Shown: piece after piece, positions 27,079 to 36,293 of the stretch
Layout: the number at the start of each line of letters is the position of its first letter
Numbering within the stretch: position 1 is the stretch's first letter
DNA from: Alphaproteobacteria bacterium
Lineage (GTDB): Bacteria > Myxococcota_A > UBA796 > CAJQPC01
Length of the DNA: 64,000 bases
Direction: 5' to 3'
Assembly (NCBI GenBank): GCA_020632795.1
Contig: JACKEV010000006.1
Span: 1,298,501-1,362,500 of the forward strand
The notes under the pieces: generated by a model
What the model saw: only the letters and a program-made list of their open reading frames with translations
Told to the model about the DNA's origin: nothing
The model's database searches: none
Made by a program: the position numbers and the translations under genes

Positions 27079-28145
27079 CGCTCACCCTCCGGGTCTTCGA
27101 TGGGGGGAGCGGCCGCATGCCGCTCCAACTCCTCTACCCGGTGCCGAAGGCGTCGCAACTCCGCCATCAGCTCGGGCAGCTCACCGGCGGCGCTCGCCGC
27201 CCGCAGCCAGCGCTTGTGGTCCCGGGCGGGGACCCCGGCCACCTGGGCGCCCGCCGGCAGGGAGCGCTGGACCATGCTGTGCGCGGCCACCTGGACGCCG
27301 TCGCCCAGCTCGATGTGGCCCAGCACGCTGGCGCGGGCCGCGAGGGTGACCCCCTGGCCCAGGCGGCTGGAGCCGGCGACGCCGGAGTAGGCCACCATCA
27401 GGCTGTCCGGGCCGACCTGCGCGGCGTGGCCCACCTGGCAGAGGTTGTCCAGCTTGGCGCCCGCGCCGACGCGGGTGACGCCGAAAGCGGGGCGGTCGAC
27501 GCAGGTGTTCGCGCCCAGCTCGACGCCGTCGCCCAGCTCCACGTGGCCGGTCTGCGGGATCTTGACCCAGCCCTGGGGCGTGGGGGCGAAGCCGAAGCCC
27601 TCGGCGCCCACGACCGCCCCGGGGTTGAGCCACACGCCCTCCCCCAGCACGCAGCCGTCCATCACGACCGCCCCAGGCATCAACCGGCAGCGGGGTCCCA
27701 GGGTGCACCCGGCCCCGACAAAGGCGCCCGCCTGGATCCAGCAGCCCTCGCCGAGCTGCGCGCCTGCTCCGATGACGGCGAAGGGCTCCACCCGGACGTT
27801 CGGGCCCAGGTGGGCCTCGGCGGACACCGCCGCGCGCGGGTCCACGCCCCCCTCCGGCCACGCCAACGGATGGAACAGGGACAGGGCGGCGGCGAACGCG
27901 GCGTAGGGGTCGGGGACCTGAAGGCAGGTCACGCGGTCGCTGCGGGTGCTGCGGTCCACCAGCACCGCCCCCGCGCGGGTGGTGGCGAGGTGCCGGCGGT
28001 AGCGCGGGTTGGCCACGAAGGCGAGCTGGTCCGGGCCCGCCTCGCGGATGTCCTCGACCCCTCGGAGGAGCCGCCCGGGGTCGCCGAGCACGACCCCACC
28101 GAGCCGCTCGGCCAGCTGCCCGGCCGTGAACGAGCGGCCCCTCAT
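27075..28145 (-). CDS. lpxD: UDP-3-O-acylglucosamine N-acyltransferase
   Basis: 356 residues. An N-terminal uridine-binding domain (FTAGQLAERLGG, DQLAFVANPRY) is followed by hexapeptide repeats (about 100-310). The active-site segment LDNLCQVGHAAQVG holds the catalytic His, and GVAGSSRLG is conserved. A C-terminal charged coiled-coil (ELMAELRRLRHRVEELERH) is typical. Third step of lipid A synthesis. It follows skp by four bases. Confidence 0.95.
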   Translation of the reverse strand: MRGRSFTAGQLAERLGGVVLGDPGRLLRGVEDIREAGPDQLAFVANPRYRRHLATTRAGAVLVDRSTRSDRVTCLQVPDPYAAFAAALSLFHPLAWPEGGVDPRAAVSAEAHLGPNVRVEPFAVIGAGAQLGEGCWIQAGAFVGAGCTLGPRCRLMPGAVVMDGCVLGEGVWLNPGAVVGAEGFGFAPTPQGWVKIPQTGHVELGDGVELGANTCVDRPAFGVTRVGAGAKLDNLCQVGHAAQVGPDSLMVAYSGVAGSSRLGQGVTLAARASVLGHIELGDGVQVAAHSMVQRSLPAGAQVAGVPARDHKRWLRAASAAGELPELMAELRRLRHRVEELERHAAAPPIEDPEGER

Positions 28146-28149
28146 GCTG

Positions 28150-28668
28150 TCAGTTGGAGGACTTCGCGTTGTAGCGCTTCACGACGTCGTTGGTGATGTC
28201 CAGCTCGGGCTTGGCGTACAGCACCGCGCCCTGGCTGACCTCCAGCACCAGGTCGACGCCGCGCTCCCGACCGATCTCCTCGGCCACGTTCTTGAGGCCG
28301 CCCATGAGCTGCTCCATCGAGGAGAAGTACGCCTGCTGCATCTGCATGTCGGCGTTGGCGTAGGTCTGCTGGTAGAGGACCTGCTTCTCGTAGAGGCGCT
28401 GCTCGTACTCCTGGCGGGCGGCGTCGGACAGCACGGCCACCTTGGACTCGTACTCCTTCTGGAGCGCCATGATGTCCGCCTCGAGCTGCTCGATCTCGGC
28501 CTTCTTGCCCTCGTACATCCGGTCGAGCCGCGACTGGGCGGCCTTGCCCTCGTCGATCTCCTGGATCGCGCGGCTGTAGTCGACGGTGAGGACCTTGAGG
28601 TCGGCCGCGTGGGCGCAGCCGACGGTGAGCAGCGCGACAAAGAGCGCGCCGAGGAGTCGCTTGAGCAT
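28150..28668 (-). CDS. skp: OmpH/Skp-family periplasmic chaperone
   Basis: 172 residues from the ATG at 28668. A signal peptide ends near CAHA-AD. The mature part begins with a small beta segment (LKVLTVDYSRAIQEIDEGKAA), has long charged coiled-coil arms (about 45-125) and ends with the trimerisation strand region (VDLVLEVSQGAVLYAKPELDIT). It holds unfolded outer-membrane proteins for the Bam complex. Placed just upstream of lpxD as in many proteobacteria, but here separated from bamA. Confidence 0.92.
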   Translation of the reverse strand: MLKRLLGALFVALLTVGCAHAADLKVLTVDYSRAIQEIDEGKAAQSRLDRMYEGKKAEIEQLEADIMALQKEYESKVAVLSDAARQEYEQRLYEKQVLYQQTYANADMQMQQAYFSSMEQLMGGLKNVAEEIGRERGVDLVLEVSQGAVLYAKPELDITNDVVKRYNAKSSN

Positions 28669-28815
28669 TTCAGGATCCCGGGAGAGTGCAGTCCAGCCTT
28701 GATACCCTGACGCCCGAGGGGGCGCCACCTGAGCCCTGAGGACACCACGTCGGGGGACGAGATTCCCTGAGGCCGGGGCTGTCCGTGGCGCAGCCGAGCC
28801 GCTAAAGGGTTCGGC

Positions 28816-29934
28816 ATGCTCACCGCAGCGCTCCTCATTACGGCTGGGCTGGCCGCGTTGTTTCAAGGTGGCGACGCGCTCGTGCTGGGCGCCGGCCGGC
28901 TGGCGCGGCGCTTCGGCGTCTCGCCGCTGGTGATCGGACTCACCGTGGTCGCCTTCGCCACCTCAGCGCCCGAGCTGGCCGTGTCGCTGATCGCCGCCTG
29001 GGAGGGCACGCCGGCGCTGGCGGTGGGCAACGTGCTGGGCAGCAACATCTTCAACGTGCTCATCGCGGTGGGCGCGGTGGCCTTGATCACGCCCATCGCG
29101 GTGCAGCCCACGCTCTACCGACGGGAGATCCCGTTCTGTCTGGCAGTGACGCTGCTGGCGCTGTTCTTCTCCTGGACGGGGGGCGGGCTGGGTCGCCTGG
29201 AGGGCGCGCTGCTGACCCTCCTGCTGGCCGGCTTCCTGTCGATGGTGGTCTACCAGTCCCTGGGCGCGGCGCGGGTCCTCGCCGACATGGACGACGAGGA
29301 CGACGACGAGGACGTCGAGCGGGACACCGGGGCGGCGGCGCTGGTGGTCATCGGCGCGGTGGGTGCGACCGCGGTGGGCTGGGACTCCGAGGGCGCGATA
29401 CGGCTCCTGCTGGCGCTGGCCGCCGTGGCCACCTTCGGCCTCGCTGTGTTCGCTGAGCAGCGGCGCGGCAACCTCATCAACCTCACCGCCATCGGGCTGG
29501 GGCTGCTGCTGCTGGTGTTGGGTTCGGACGCCCTGGTGGACGGTTGCACCACCATCGCGCAGGCCTTCGGGGTGTCCGAGGCGGTGATCGGGCTGACCGT
29601 GGTCGCCATCGGGACGTCTGCGCCCGAGCTGGCCACGGCGCTGGTGGCCGCCCGCCGCGGCCAGGATGACATCGCCGTGGGCAACGCCCTGGGCTCGAAC
29701 CTGTTCAACCTGCTGGCGGTGCTCGGCCTGACCGCGCTGATCAAACCGATCCCCGTGGACCCGCGGTTCCTGGGATTGGACGGCTGGATCGCCGTCGGGG
29801 CGGTCATCATCCTGGTCCCCTCCGCCTACCTGGGGGCCCGGATCAGCCGGACGATGGGCGCGGCGTTCGTGGGCCTGTGGGTCATCTACACCGGCTGGCT
29901 CATCATCCAGGAGACGGCTCGGATTCAAGGTTGA
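28816..29934 (+). CDS. CaCA-family calcium/sodium antiporter (YrbG-like)
   Basis: 372 residues, about ten transmembrane helices in two inverted halves. The alpha repeats GLTVVAFATSAPELAVSL with GNVLGSNIFNVL (first half) and GLTVVAIGTSAPELATAL with GNALGSNLFNLL (second half) form the ion-binding site. A very acidic loop (DMDDEDDDEDVE, about 155-166) joins the halves on one membrane face. Likely exports Ca2+ against Na+ or H+. Divergent from skp across a 147-base spacer in which I see no clear promoter pair. Confidence 0.93.
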   Translation: MLTAALLITAGLAALFQGGDALVLGAGRLARRFGVSPLVIGLTVVAFATSAPELAVSLIAAWEGTPALAVGNVLGSNIFNVLIAVGAVALITPIAVQPTLYRREIPFCLAVTLLALFFSWTGGGLGRLEGALLTLLLAGFLSMVVYQSLGAARVLADMDDEDDDEDVERDTGAAALVVIGAVGATAVGWDSEGAIRLLLALAAVATFGLAVFAEQRRGNLINLTAIGLGLLLLVLGSDALVDGCTTIAQAFGVSEAVIGLTVVAIGTSAPELATALVAARRGQDDIAVGNALGSNLFNLLAVLGLTALIKPIPVDPRFLGLDGWIAVGAVIILVPSAYLGARISRTMGAAFVGLWVIYTGWLIIQETARIQG

Positions 29935-30009
29935 TGGCGGCCTGTTCCACCTTGACCTCCCCTGCCGGATCCGGCATCCTCGGTGCGCGTCCCCACGCAC
30001 GGAGGAGAC

Positions 30010-32679
30010 ATGATGCGCTCATGGATGGCTGTGCTCGGTCTGCTGGCGATCGCAGGCTGCGGCGACAAGGATACAACCACGGAGACCGGCGACACCGAGG
30101 TCCCGGTCACGGATGTGGACGGCGACGGGTTCGACGGGGTCGACCACGGCGGTGACGACTGCGATGACGCGGACGGCGCCATCAACCCCAGCGCGGCCGA
30201 GGTCTGTGACGGCGTCGACAACAACTGCGACGGCGTGATCGACACCGACGCGGTCGACATCGCGACCTGGTATCAGGACACCGACGGCGACGGCCACGGC
30301 GCCGAGGCCTACACCGAGGAGGCCTGCACCCAGCCCTCCGGCTACGTCGCCCTGGGCGACGACTGCGACGATCGGGACGCGGCCAACTTCCCCAGCAACC
30401 CTGAGGTCTGCGACGACCAGGACAACGACTGCGACGAGGACGTCGACGAGCTGGGGTCCCAGGGCGAGACCACCTGGTACGCGGACAGCGACGGCGACGG
30501 CTACGGGGTCGACGCCACGGCGTTCAGCGCCTGCGACGCCCCGCCGGGGTACACCGACCAGGGCGGGGACTGTCGGGACGCGGACGCCGACACCTACCCT
30601 GGCGCCGACGAGACCTGCGACGGCTTCGACAACGACTGTGACGGCGAGACCGACGAGGTGGGCGCCGTCGACGCCCCGGACTGGTGGGCGGACGCCGACA
30701 GCGACGGCTACGGTGACCCCAACGCCTCGACCGCGGCCTGCGACCAGCCGTCCGGCTACGTCGACAACGACGACGACTGCGACGACACCGACGGCAGCAT
30801 CTGGCCGGGCGCCGACGAGTACTGCGACAGCGTCGACAACGACTGCGACGGCACCGTGGACGAGGACGACGCGGTCGACGCATCGACCTGGTACGCCGAC
30901 AACGACGCCGACACCTACGGCGACCCCGACAACTCCACCGACGCGTGCAACCAGCCCTCCGGCTACGTCTCCGACAGCTCGGACTGCGACGACAGCAACC
31001 CGGGCATCAACACAGCGGCCACCGAGTACTGCGACAGCATCGACAACAACTGTGACGGCACCGTGGACGAGGACACCGCTGTTGACGCCTCGACCTGGTA
31101 CGCCGACGCCGACGCCGACACCTACGGGGACTCGGCCAGCACCACCCAGGCGTGCAGCCAGCCCGCCGGCTACGTCTCCGACAACTCGGACTGCGACGAC
31201 GCAGCCAGCACCACAAACCCGGGCGCCGACGAGATCTGCGCGGACGCCGCCGACAACGACTGCGACGGGACGTTGGACGAGTGCGCCCCCGAGGGCACCG
31301 TCTCCCTGTCCGACGGGCAGGGCTGGTGGACCGGCGAGGCCGCCCAGGACTACGCCGGCCAGGTGGTCGCGGGGGGCGGGGACATCAACGGCGACGGCGA
31401 CCTGGACCTGCTGGTGGCGGCCCCGGGCAGCGACGCGGGGGCCAGCAACGCGGGCTCGGTCTACATCATCCACGGACCGACGACCGGCTCGTTCTCCCTG
31501 GCGGACGCGGACTACCAGATCGCGAGCCTGGAGGACGGGGCCAACCTGGGCGTAGGCCTGGCGATGGTCGGAGACGTCAACGACGACGGCTACGACGACT
31601 TCGTGGCTGGCGCCCCCAGCTACGACCTGATCGACGAGATCTCCAGCTACAGCGGCTACACCGACTCGGGCGCGGCGTACCTGGTCTACGGGCCGGTCAC
31701 CGCCGACGACCTCGACCTGGGGGTCTACGACGGTGGGCCCTGGCACGGCTATGGCCAGGGTGGGGACATGCGCTACGGCACCGCGGTCGCGGGCGTGGGC
31801 GATCAGACCGGCGACGGCTACGCCGACTTCGCGGTGGGCGCCCCCGGCGACACCGACGGCTCGGTGGACGGCGGCGTGGTCTACGTCTACCACGGCCCGT
31901 TGAGCGGAAACGACCAGTGGGACTACGCGGACGCCTCCGCCCTGCTCTACGGAGAGGCTGACGGCGACGAGGCCGGCTCGGCCCTGGGCGGCGGGGGCGA
32001 CTACAACGGCGACGGCACCCCTGACCTTGTCGTCGGCGCCCACTTCACCGGCACCGACCGAGGGACCAGCTACCTGGTGTTCGGTCCGTTGACCGCCGAC
32101 CTGGACCTGGCGAGCGCGAACGCCCGCTGGCTGGGCGACGCCGCGAACGACGCCGCTGGCGAGTCCGTCGCCCTGGGCCCGGACGTCAACGGCGACGGCT
32201 ACGACGACGCCCTCATCGGCGCGCCGTTCAACGACGACAGCGCCACGGACGCCGGCGCCGCGTACCTGTTCTTCGGGCCCACCACCACCGCGACCAACCT
32301 CACCGCCGCGGACGTCATCCTCACCGGCGAAGTGGCCGGGGACCGGGCGGGCTGGTCGGTGTCCGGCGGCGGAGACATGGACCAGGACGGCTACGATGAG
32401 CTGCTCGTCGGCGCCTGGGGCAACGACAACGGTGGCACCAACGCCGGCGCGGCCTACCTGTTCTACGGCGACACGGTCTCGTCGGGGACCTGGTCGCTCT
32501 CCAGCGCGGACGCCATCCTCGAGGGCGCGGCGGAGCGCGACCGCGCCGGGTACAGCGTCGCGGGCGTGGGCGACTACGACGGCGACAGCTACGACGACGT
32601 GTTCATCGGGGCGCGGAACGAGTCGAGCGTCGACAGCCAGAACGGCGCGGCCTTCCTGGTCCTGGGTGACGTGCGGTAA
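30010..32679 (+). CDS. Lipoprotein with six MopE metal-binding repeats and an FG-GAP (integrin-type) propeller
   Basis: 889 residues from the ATG at 30010 (GGAGGAG just upstream; a second ATG at 30013 is equally possible). A signal with lipobox IAGC ends near residue 18. Then come six copies of the MopE-type motif, each with paired cysteines and Asp/Gly-rich Ca2+ loops of the type DGDG and CDGxDNDCDG (30120-31290). From about 31300 to the end, seven FG-GAP blades each carry GDxNGDGYDD-like calcium loops and xGAP, as in integrin alpha propellers. Probably a surface-exposed, calcium-stabilised adhesin or scaffold. It follows a Ca2+ antiporter gene. Confidence 0.92.
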   Translation: MMRSWMAVLGLLAIAGCGDKDTTTETGDTEVPVTDVDGDGFDGVDHGGDDCDDADGAINPSAAEVCDGVDNNCDGVIDTDAVDIATWYQDTDGDGHGAEAYTEEACTQPSGYVALGDDCDDRDAANFPSNPEVCDDQDNDCDEDVDELGSQGETTWYADSDGDGYGVDATAFSACDAPPGYTDQGGDCRDADADTYPGADETCDGFDNDCDGETDEVGAVDAPDWWADADSDGYGDPNASTAACDQPSGYVDNDDDCDDTDGSIWPGADEYCDSVDNDCDGTVDEDDAVDASTWYADNDADTYGDPDNSTDACNQPSGYVSDSSDCDDSNPGINTAATEYCDSIDNNCDGTVDEDTAVDASTWYADADADTYGDSASTTQACSQPAGYVSDNSDCDDAASTTNPGADEICADAADNDCDGTLDECAPEGTVSLSDGQGWWTGEAAQDYAGQVVAGGGDINGDGDLDLLVAAPGSDAGASNAGSVYIIHGPTTGSFSLADADYQIASLEDGANLGVGLAMVGDVNDDGYDDFVAGAPSYDLIDEISSYSGYTDSGAAYLVYGPVTADDLDLGVYDGGPWHGYGQGGDMRYGTAVAGVGDQTGDGYADFAVGAPGDTDGSVDGGVVYVYHGPLSGNDQWDYADASALLYGEADGDEAGSALGGGGDYNGDGTPDLVVGAHFTGTDRGTSYLVFGPLTADLDLASANARWLGDAANDAAGESVALGPDVNGDGYDDALIGAPFNDDSATDAGAAYLFFGPTTTATNLTAADVILTGEVAGDRAGWSVSGGGDMDQDGYDELLVGAWGNDNGGTNAGAAYLFYGDTVSSGTWSLSSADAILEGAAERDRAGYSVAGVGDYDGDSYDDVFIGARNESSVDSQNGAAFLVLGDVR

Positions 32680-32714
32680 CGGGCGGTAGGATGAGGGCTC
32701 CCATCGGAGTCCTC

Positions 32715-33152
32715 ATGCGCCCTCCCCTCCCTGCGCTCCTCCTCTTCGCGGCCGGGCTGTTCACCGGCGTGGTGCTCGCCCAGACGCCCGGCGGCGCGAC
32801 CGTCATCGCCTACGCAGACGCCGAGCACCGGGTCGCCCCGAACGGCAAGGGCCACATCCGCAAGCTCGCCCTGGGGGAGAACGCCTTCCTCGGCGAGCTG
32901 CGCATGGACCCGGGGGGGCAGGTGCCCCAGCACCGCGACCCCACCGAGGAGTACATCCACGTCCTCCAGGGCCACGGCACCCTGACCATCGACGGGGTGC
33001 AGCACACGCTCTCGCCAGGGGCGACGGTCTACATGCCGGCGAACGCCGAGGTCAGCTACGCCAACGGGGACGCCGAGATGGTCGCGCTCCAGGTCTTCGC
33101 GGGGCCCGAGCCCGCGAAGAAGTACGACACATGGACGCGGCCGACCGACTGA
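32715..33152 (+). CDS. Periplasmic cupin-domain protein
   Basis: 145 residues from the ATG at 32715. A signal peptide ends near VLA-Q. The single cupin fold shows the two motifs: PGGQVPQHRDPTEEYIHVLQG (the metal-type H, E and a second H-like position) and a later PGATVYMPANAEVSYAN in which the last His is missing. Metal binding is therefore uncertain. Substrate unknown. Its stop is four bases from the convergent bamA stop. Confidence 0.85.
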   Translation: MRPPLPALLLFAAGLFTGVVLAQTPGGATVIAYADAEHRVAPNGKGHIRKLALGENAFLGELRMDPGGQVPQHRDPTEEYIHVLQGHGTLTIDGVQHTLSPGATVYMPANAEVSYANGDAEMVALQVFAGPEPAKKYDTWTRPTD

Positions 33153-33156
33153 GGAT

Positions 33157-35610
33157 TCAGAAGAACGAGCCGATCGAGAAGTCGAACACCGAGGACCGCT
33201 CGTCCTCGTAGCGGTTGATGGGGAAGCCCCACTCGAACCGCAGCGGGCCGATGGGCGAGAACCACCGCACGCCGAAGCCGTAGCTGAACCGCAGGCCACG
33301 AAGGCTGATGTTGCCGTTGCCGTAGGGGTCGCCGAAGGCGTTGCCCGCGTCGAAGAACACGACCGTGGAGATGCCCGCCGCCTTGATGATGGGCGACTCG
33401 ATCTCGAAGTTGTTGATCCAGGTCTGGGTGCCGCCGATGATCAGCCGGTCGTCCGCGCGGGTGGGGTCCTCGGTGCGCAGGTAGCGGATGGAGGGCCCCA
33501 GGCTGTACCAGTTGTAGCCGCGCACGGAGTTGATGCCGCCCGCCCGGTAGCGGTGGATGAAGGGCACCACCGAGCCGTCGGTGCTGCGGATCGAGCCGAT
33601 CGTGCTGTTGAACCGGAAGATCAGGATGTCCTTGTCCGGGATGATCGGCTGGAAGAAGCGCACGTTCGCCCGGTTCTCCCACAGGTAGAACTCGCCGCCC
33701 AGCAGGTTGAGGACCTCGTCCTCGTTCAGCCGGATGCCCCCCGACAGCTCGGTGGACAGCGACACATAGAGGCCCTTGGTGGCGTTGATGCGGTTGTTGC
33801 GCTTGTCGATGTTGAGGTTCAGGCCCAGCGTGGAGGTCAGGCCGTTGCGGTACAGCTCGCCCCCGAACATGTGCTCCTGGTAGGGCGTGATCTGGGTGAG
33901 CCCGACGTCCTCCAGGGTGTAGTCAAGGGTCAGGCGCCAGTCGTCCTTGGGGTCGAGGTAGCGGCCGATGGCGATGCCGCCGCCGCGCTGGTACTGGTCC
34001 TCCACGAACTGCTGGCTGATGGAGTAGCCGTCGACCTTGAAGGTCCAGCGGGAGTCCAACAGGTAGGGGTCGAAGAAGCTCAGGTTCCACTGCTGGCGCA
34101 GGCTGGACCAGTTGATGGCCGCGCTCATCACGTAGCCCAGGCCCAGGAAGTTGTTCTTGGACACCGAGCCGGTGAGGACGAAGTTCTCCAGGTTGGAGAA
34201 GCCCAGGCCCAGCGAGAAGCTGCCGGTGGGCTGCTCGACGACCTCGATCTCCATGTCCAGAGCGTCTGGGGCCGAGGCGCGGGGCGTGTTGATGCGGATG
34301 TCCTCGAAGAAGCCCAGCCGGGTGATGCGCTGGCGGGCCTCGCGGATCTTGGAGCCGCTGTAGATGTCGCCCTCGTTGAGCGGGATCTCGCGGCGGATGA
34401 CCTTGTCCCAGGTGGGGTCGTTGCCGCTGATGTTGATGCGCTCGATGCGGTACTTCTGGCCCTTGGCGATGTCGAAGGTGATGTCGACCACCGCCGTGTC
34501 CGGGTCGGCCTCGGTCAGCGGCACGACGTTGACGAAGGCGTAGCCCTGGTCACGGTAGAGGTCGGAGACCGTCTCCATCGTGGCCTGGACCTCGGTGAGC
34601 TTGAACCACTCGCCGGTCTCCAGGGGGTTGGACTGCTCGTTGAAGTCGAACAGCCGCGCGAGGCGGCCCTTGCCGGTGCCGTCGGGATCATCCTGGACCT
34701 GGCGCAGCGACTCGCCCTGGATGATGCGCTGCACGGCGGTCTCGGTGAGGTCCTCCTCGGGGACCCAGTCGCCGCGCGCCCGCAGGTGGCCCAGCTTGTA
34801 GCGGGGGCCCTCGTCCACATGGATGGTGATGTAGATGTAGCGCTTGTCGGGGCTCAGGTAGACCTTGGGCTCGCCCACCTGCACGTCGACGTAGCCCTCT
34901 TCGAGGAAGACCGACTGGAGCACGTAGACGTCGTTCTCCAGGTCCTCGCGCTTGAAGGTGCCCGAGCTGGTGAGCCAGGGGGCGATGCCGCCGGCCTTGG
35001 TGGCCATGAAGCGCTTGACCTTGCGGTCGGGCACGCCGTCGTTGCCGGTGATGTCGACGGACTGGACGATGACCTTGCGGTTCTCGGTGATCTCGAAGGT
35101 CAGCTCGACCTGGTCGTCGGAGACCTCGGCGACCACCGGCTCGATCTCGGCCAGGAAGTAGCCCTTCTCCAGGTAGAGGTCGCGGATGCGCTGCTGGTTG
35201 AGGGCGACGTCCGCGTCGTTGAGCACCGAGAAGGGCTTGATGTCGATGACCTCGCGGATGTCCTCTTCGTCGATCTTCTTGTTGCCCGAGAGCAGCACCT
35301 CGCGCACGGCGGGGTTCTCGTCGACGATGAAGGTGACGACCAGGCGGCCCTCGACGTCGGCGGTGGAGACGTCCACCCGGACGTCCTCGAAGAACCCGGT
35401 GCGGTAGACCGCCTTGATGTCGCGGCGGACCTTCCAGGTGGAGATCTGCTCGCCGGGGCGGAGCTGGATCTGGGCGAGGACGGCGGCCTCTTCGATGCGG
35501 CGGTTGCCCTCGACGCGGACGCGATCGACCGTGCCCCGCAGCTCCTCGGCGGCCGCGGGGGTGCTGAGGGCGAAAGCGAGGAGCAGCAGGGCCAGCAGGC
35601 GCGCGATCAC
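33157..35610 (-). CDS. bamA: Outer-membrane protein assembly factor BamA
   Basis: 817 residues. Signal peptide ending AAA-EE; five POTRA domains (about 25-430) with repeated 'F.DV.V' and 'GYFLAE', 'GYAFVN' patterns; and a C-terminal 16-strand Omp85 barrel ending in Phe (FDFSIGSFF). The loop-6 VRGF/Y motif appears as INSVRGYN. It inserts beta-barrel proteins into the outer membrane. The GTG start overlaps the lolD stop as GTGA, tying it to the Lol genes. Confidence 0.97.
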   Translation of the reverse strand: MIARLLALLLLAFALSTPAAAEELRGTVDRVRVEGNRRIEEAAVLAQIQLRPGEQISTWKVRRDIKAVYRTGFFEDVRVDVSTADVEGRLVVTFIVDENPAVREVLLSGNKKIDEEDIREVIDIKPFSVLNDADVALNQQRIRDLYLEKGYFLAEIEPVVAEVSDDQVELTFEITENRKVIVQSVDITGNDGVPDRKVKRFMATKAGGIAPWLTSSGTFKREDLENDVYVLQSVFLEEGYVDVQVGEPKVYLSPDKRYIYITIHVDEGPRYKLGHLRARGDWVPEEDLTETAVQRIIQGESLRQVQDDPDGTGKGRLARLFDFNEQSNPLETGEWFKLTEVQATMETVSDLYRDQGYAFVNVVPLTEADPDTAVVDITFDIAKGQKYRIERINISGNDPTWDKVIRREIPLNEGDIYSGSKIREARQRITRLGFFEDIRINTPRASAPDALDMEIEVVEQPTGSFSLGLGFSNLENFVLTGSVSKNNFLGLGYVMSAAINWSSLRQQWNLSFFDPYLLDSRWTFKVDGYSISQQFVEDQYQRGGGIAIGRYLDPKDDWRLTLDYTLEDVGLTQITPYQEHMFGGELYRNGLTSTLGLNLNIDKRNNRINATKGLYVSLSTELSGGIRLNEDEVLNLLGGEFYLWENRANVRFFQPIIPDKDILIFRFNSTIGSIRSTDGSVVPFIHRYRAGGINSVRGYNWYSLGPSIRYLRTEDPTRADDRLIIGGTQTWINNFEIESPIIKAAGISTVVFFDAGNAFGDPYGNGNISLRGLRFSYGFGVRWFSPIGPLRFEWGFPINRYEDERSSVFDFSIGSFF

Positions 35611-36293
35611 TGGAGCTCCTCCAGGCGGCCGTCCTGGACCTGGAATACCCGAGGGAAGCGGGCCGCCAGCTCGCGGGAGTGGGTGACGACGACCATGGTG
35701 GCGCCCTGCTCGCGGTTGAGGGACAGCAGCAGATCGAAGATGCTGCCGGCGGTGCGGGGGTCGAGGTTGCCGGTGGGCTCGTCGGCCAGCAACAGCCCCG
35801 GCTCCAGGACCAGCGCGCGGGCGATGGCGACGCGCTGCTGCTCGCCGCCGGACAGCTCGCCCGGCAGGTGGGTGAGCCGCTCGCCCAGGCCCACCCGCAC
35901 GAGCTGCGCGGCGGCGCGCTCGAAGGCCTGCTTGGGGTGGACGCCCTGGATGATCATGGGGAGCGCGACGTTTCCTTGTGCGGTCTGATCGGGGAGGAGG
36001 TGGTGGAACTGGAAGACGAAGCCGATCTCCCGGTTCCGCAGCCCGTCGAGCTGGCGCTGGCTGAGGCGGAAGACGTCGCGGTCGTCCAGCAGCACCGCGC
36101 CCCGGGTCGGGCGGTCGAGGGTGCCCAGTATCTGGAGGAAGGTGGACTTGCCAGAGCCGGAGGGGCCGACGATGGCCACCCGCTCCCCTGGCGACAGCTC
36201 GACGTTGACGTCGCGCAGCACATGGATGTCCACGCCACCCTTGGAGAACGTGCGCCCCAGACCCGAGATGCGCACCCGCACGCCCCTACTCAT
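35607..36293 (-). CDS. lolD: Lipoprotein-releasing ABC ATPase LolD
   Basis: 228 residues. Walker A GPSGSGKST, Q-loop FVFQFHHLLP (the FQFHHLL segment is characteristic of LolD), signature LSGGEQQR, Walker B LLLADEPTGNLD and switch VVVTHS. It powers extraction of lipoproteins from the inner membrane for LolA. The ATG overlaps the lolC/E gene by 8 bases and the stop overlaps bamA. Confidence 0.95.
   Translation of the reverse strand: MSRGVRVRISGLGRTFSKGGVDIHVLRDVNVELSPGERVAIVGPSGSGKSTFLQILGTLDRPTRGAVLLDDRDVFRLSQRQLDGLRNREIGFVFQFHHLLPDQTAQGNVALPMIIQGVHPKQAFERAAAQLVRVGLGERLTHLPGELSGGEQQRVAIARALVLEPGLLLADEPTGNLDPRTAGSIFDLLLSLNREQGATMVVVTHSRELAARFPRVFQVQDGRLEELQ

Noticed and set aside
28150..28668. 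Skp as a lipoprotein because of Cys in the signal (LTVGC)
   Set aside because: The -3 residue is Thr, not Leu/Val/Ile, and a normal signal-peptidase site (AHA-AD) follows three residues later.
30120..31290. Regularly spaced DNA repeats suggesting a CRISPR array or minisatellite
   Set aside because: They are in frame and encode the MopE protein repeats, with codon-level divergence between units and no unique spacers.
30019..32043. 674-residue minus-strand open frame opposite the MopE/FG-GAP gene
   Set aside because: Val/Asp/Gly-rich shadow of a repeat-containing gene; no start context or domain.
33553..35988. 811-residue plus-strand open frame across bamA and lolD
   Set aside because: Antisense shadow of two strongly conserved genes; Asp/Val/Leu/His-rich composition without any recognisable domain.
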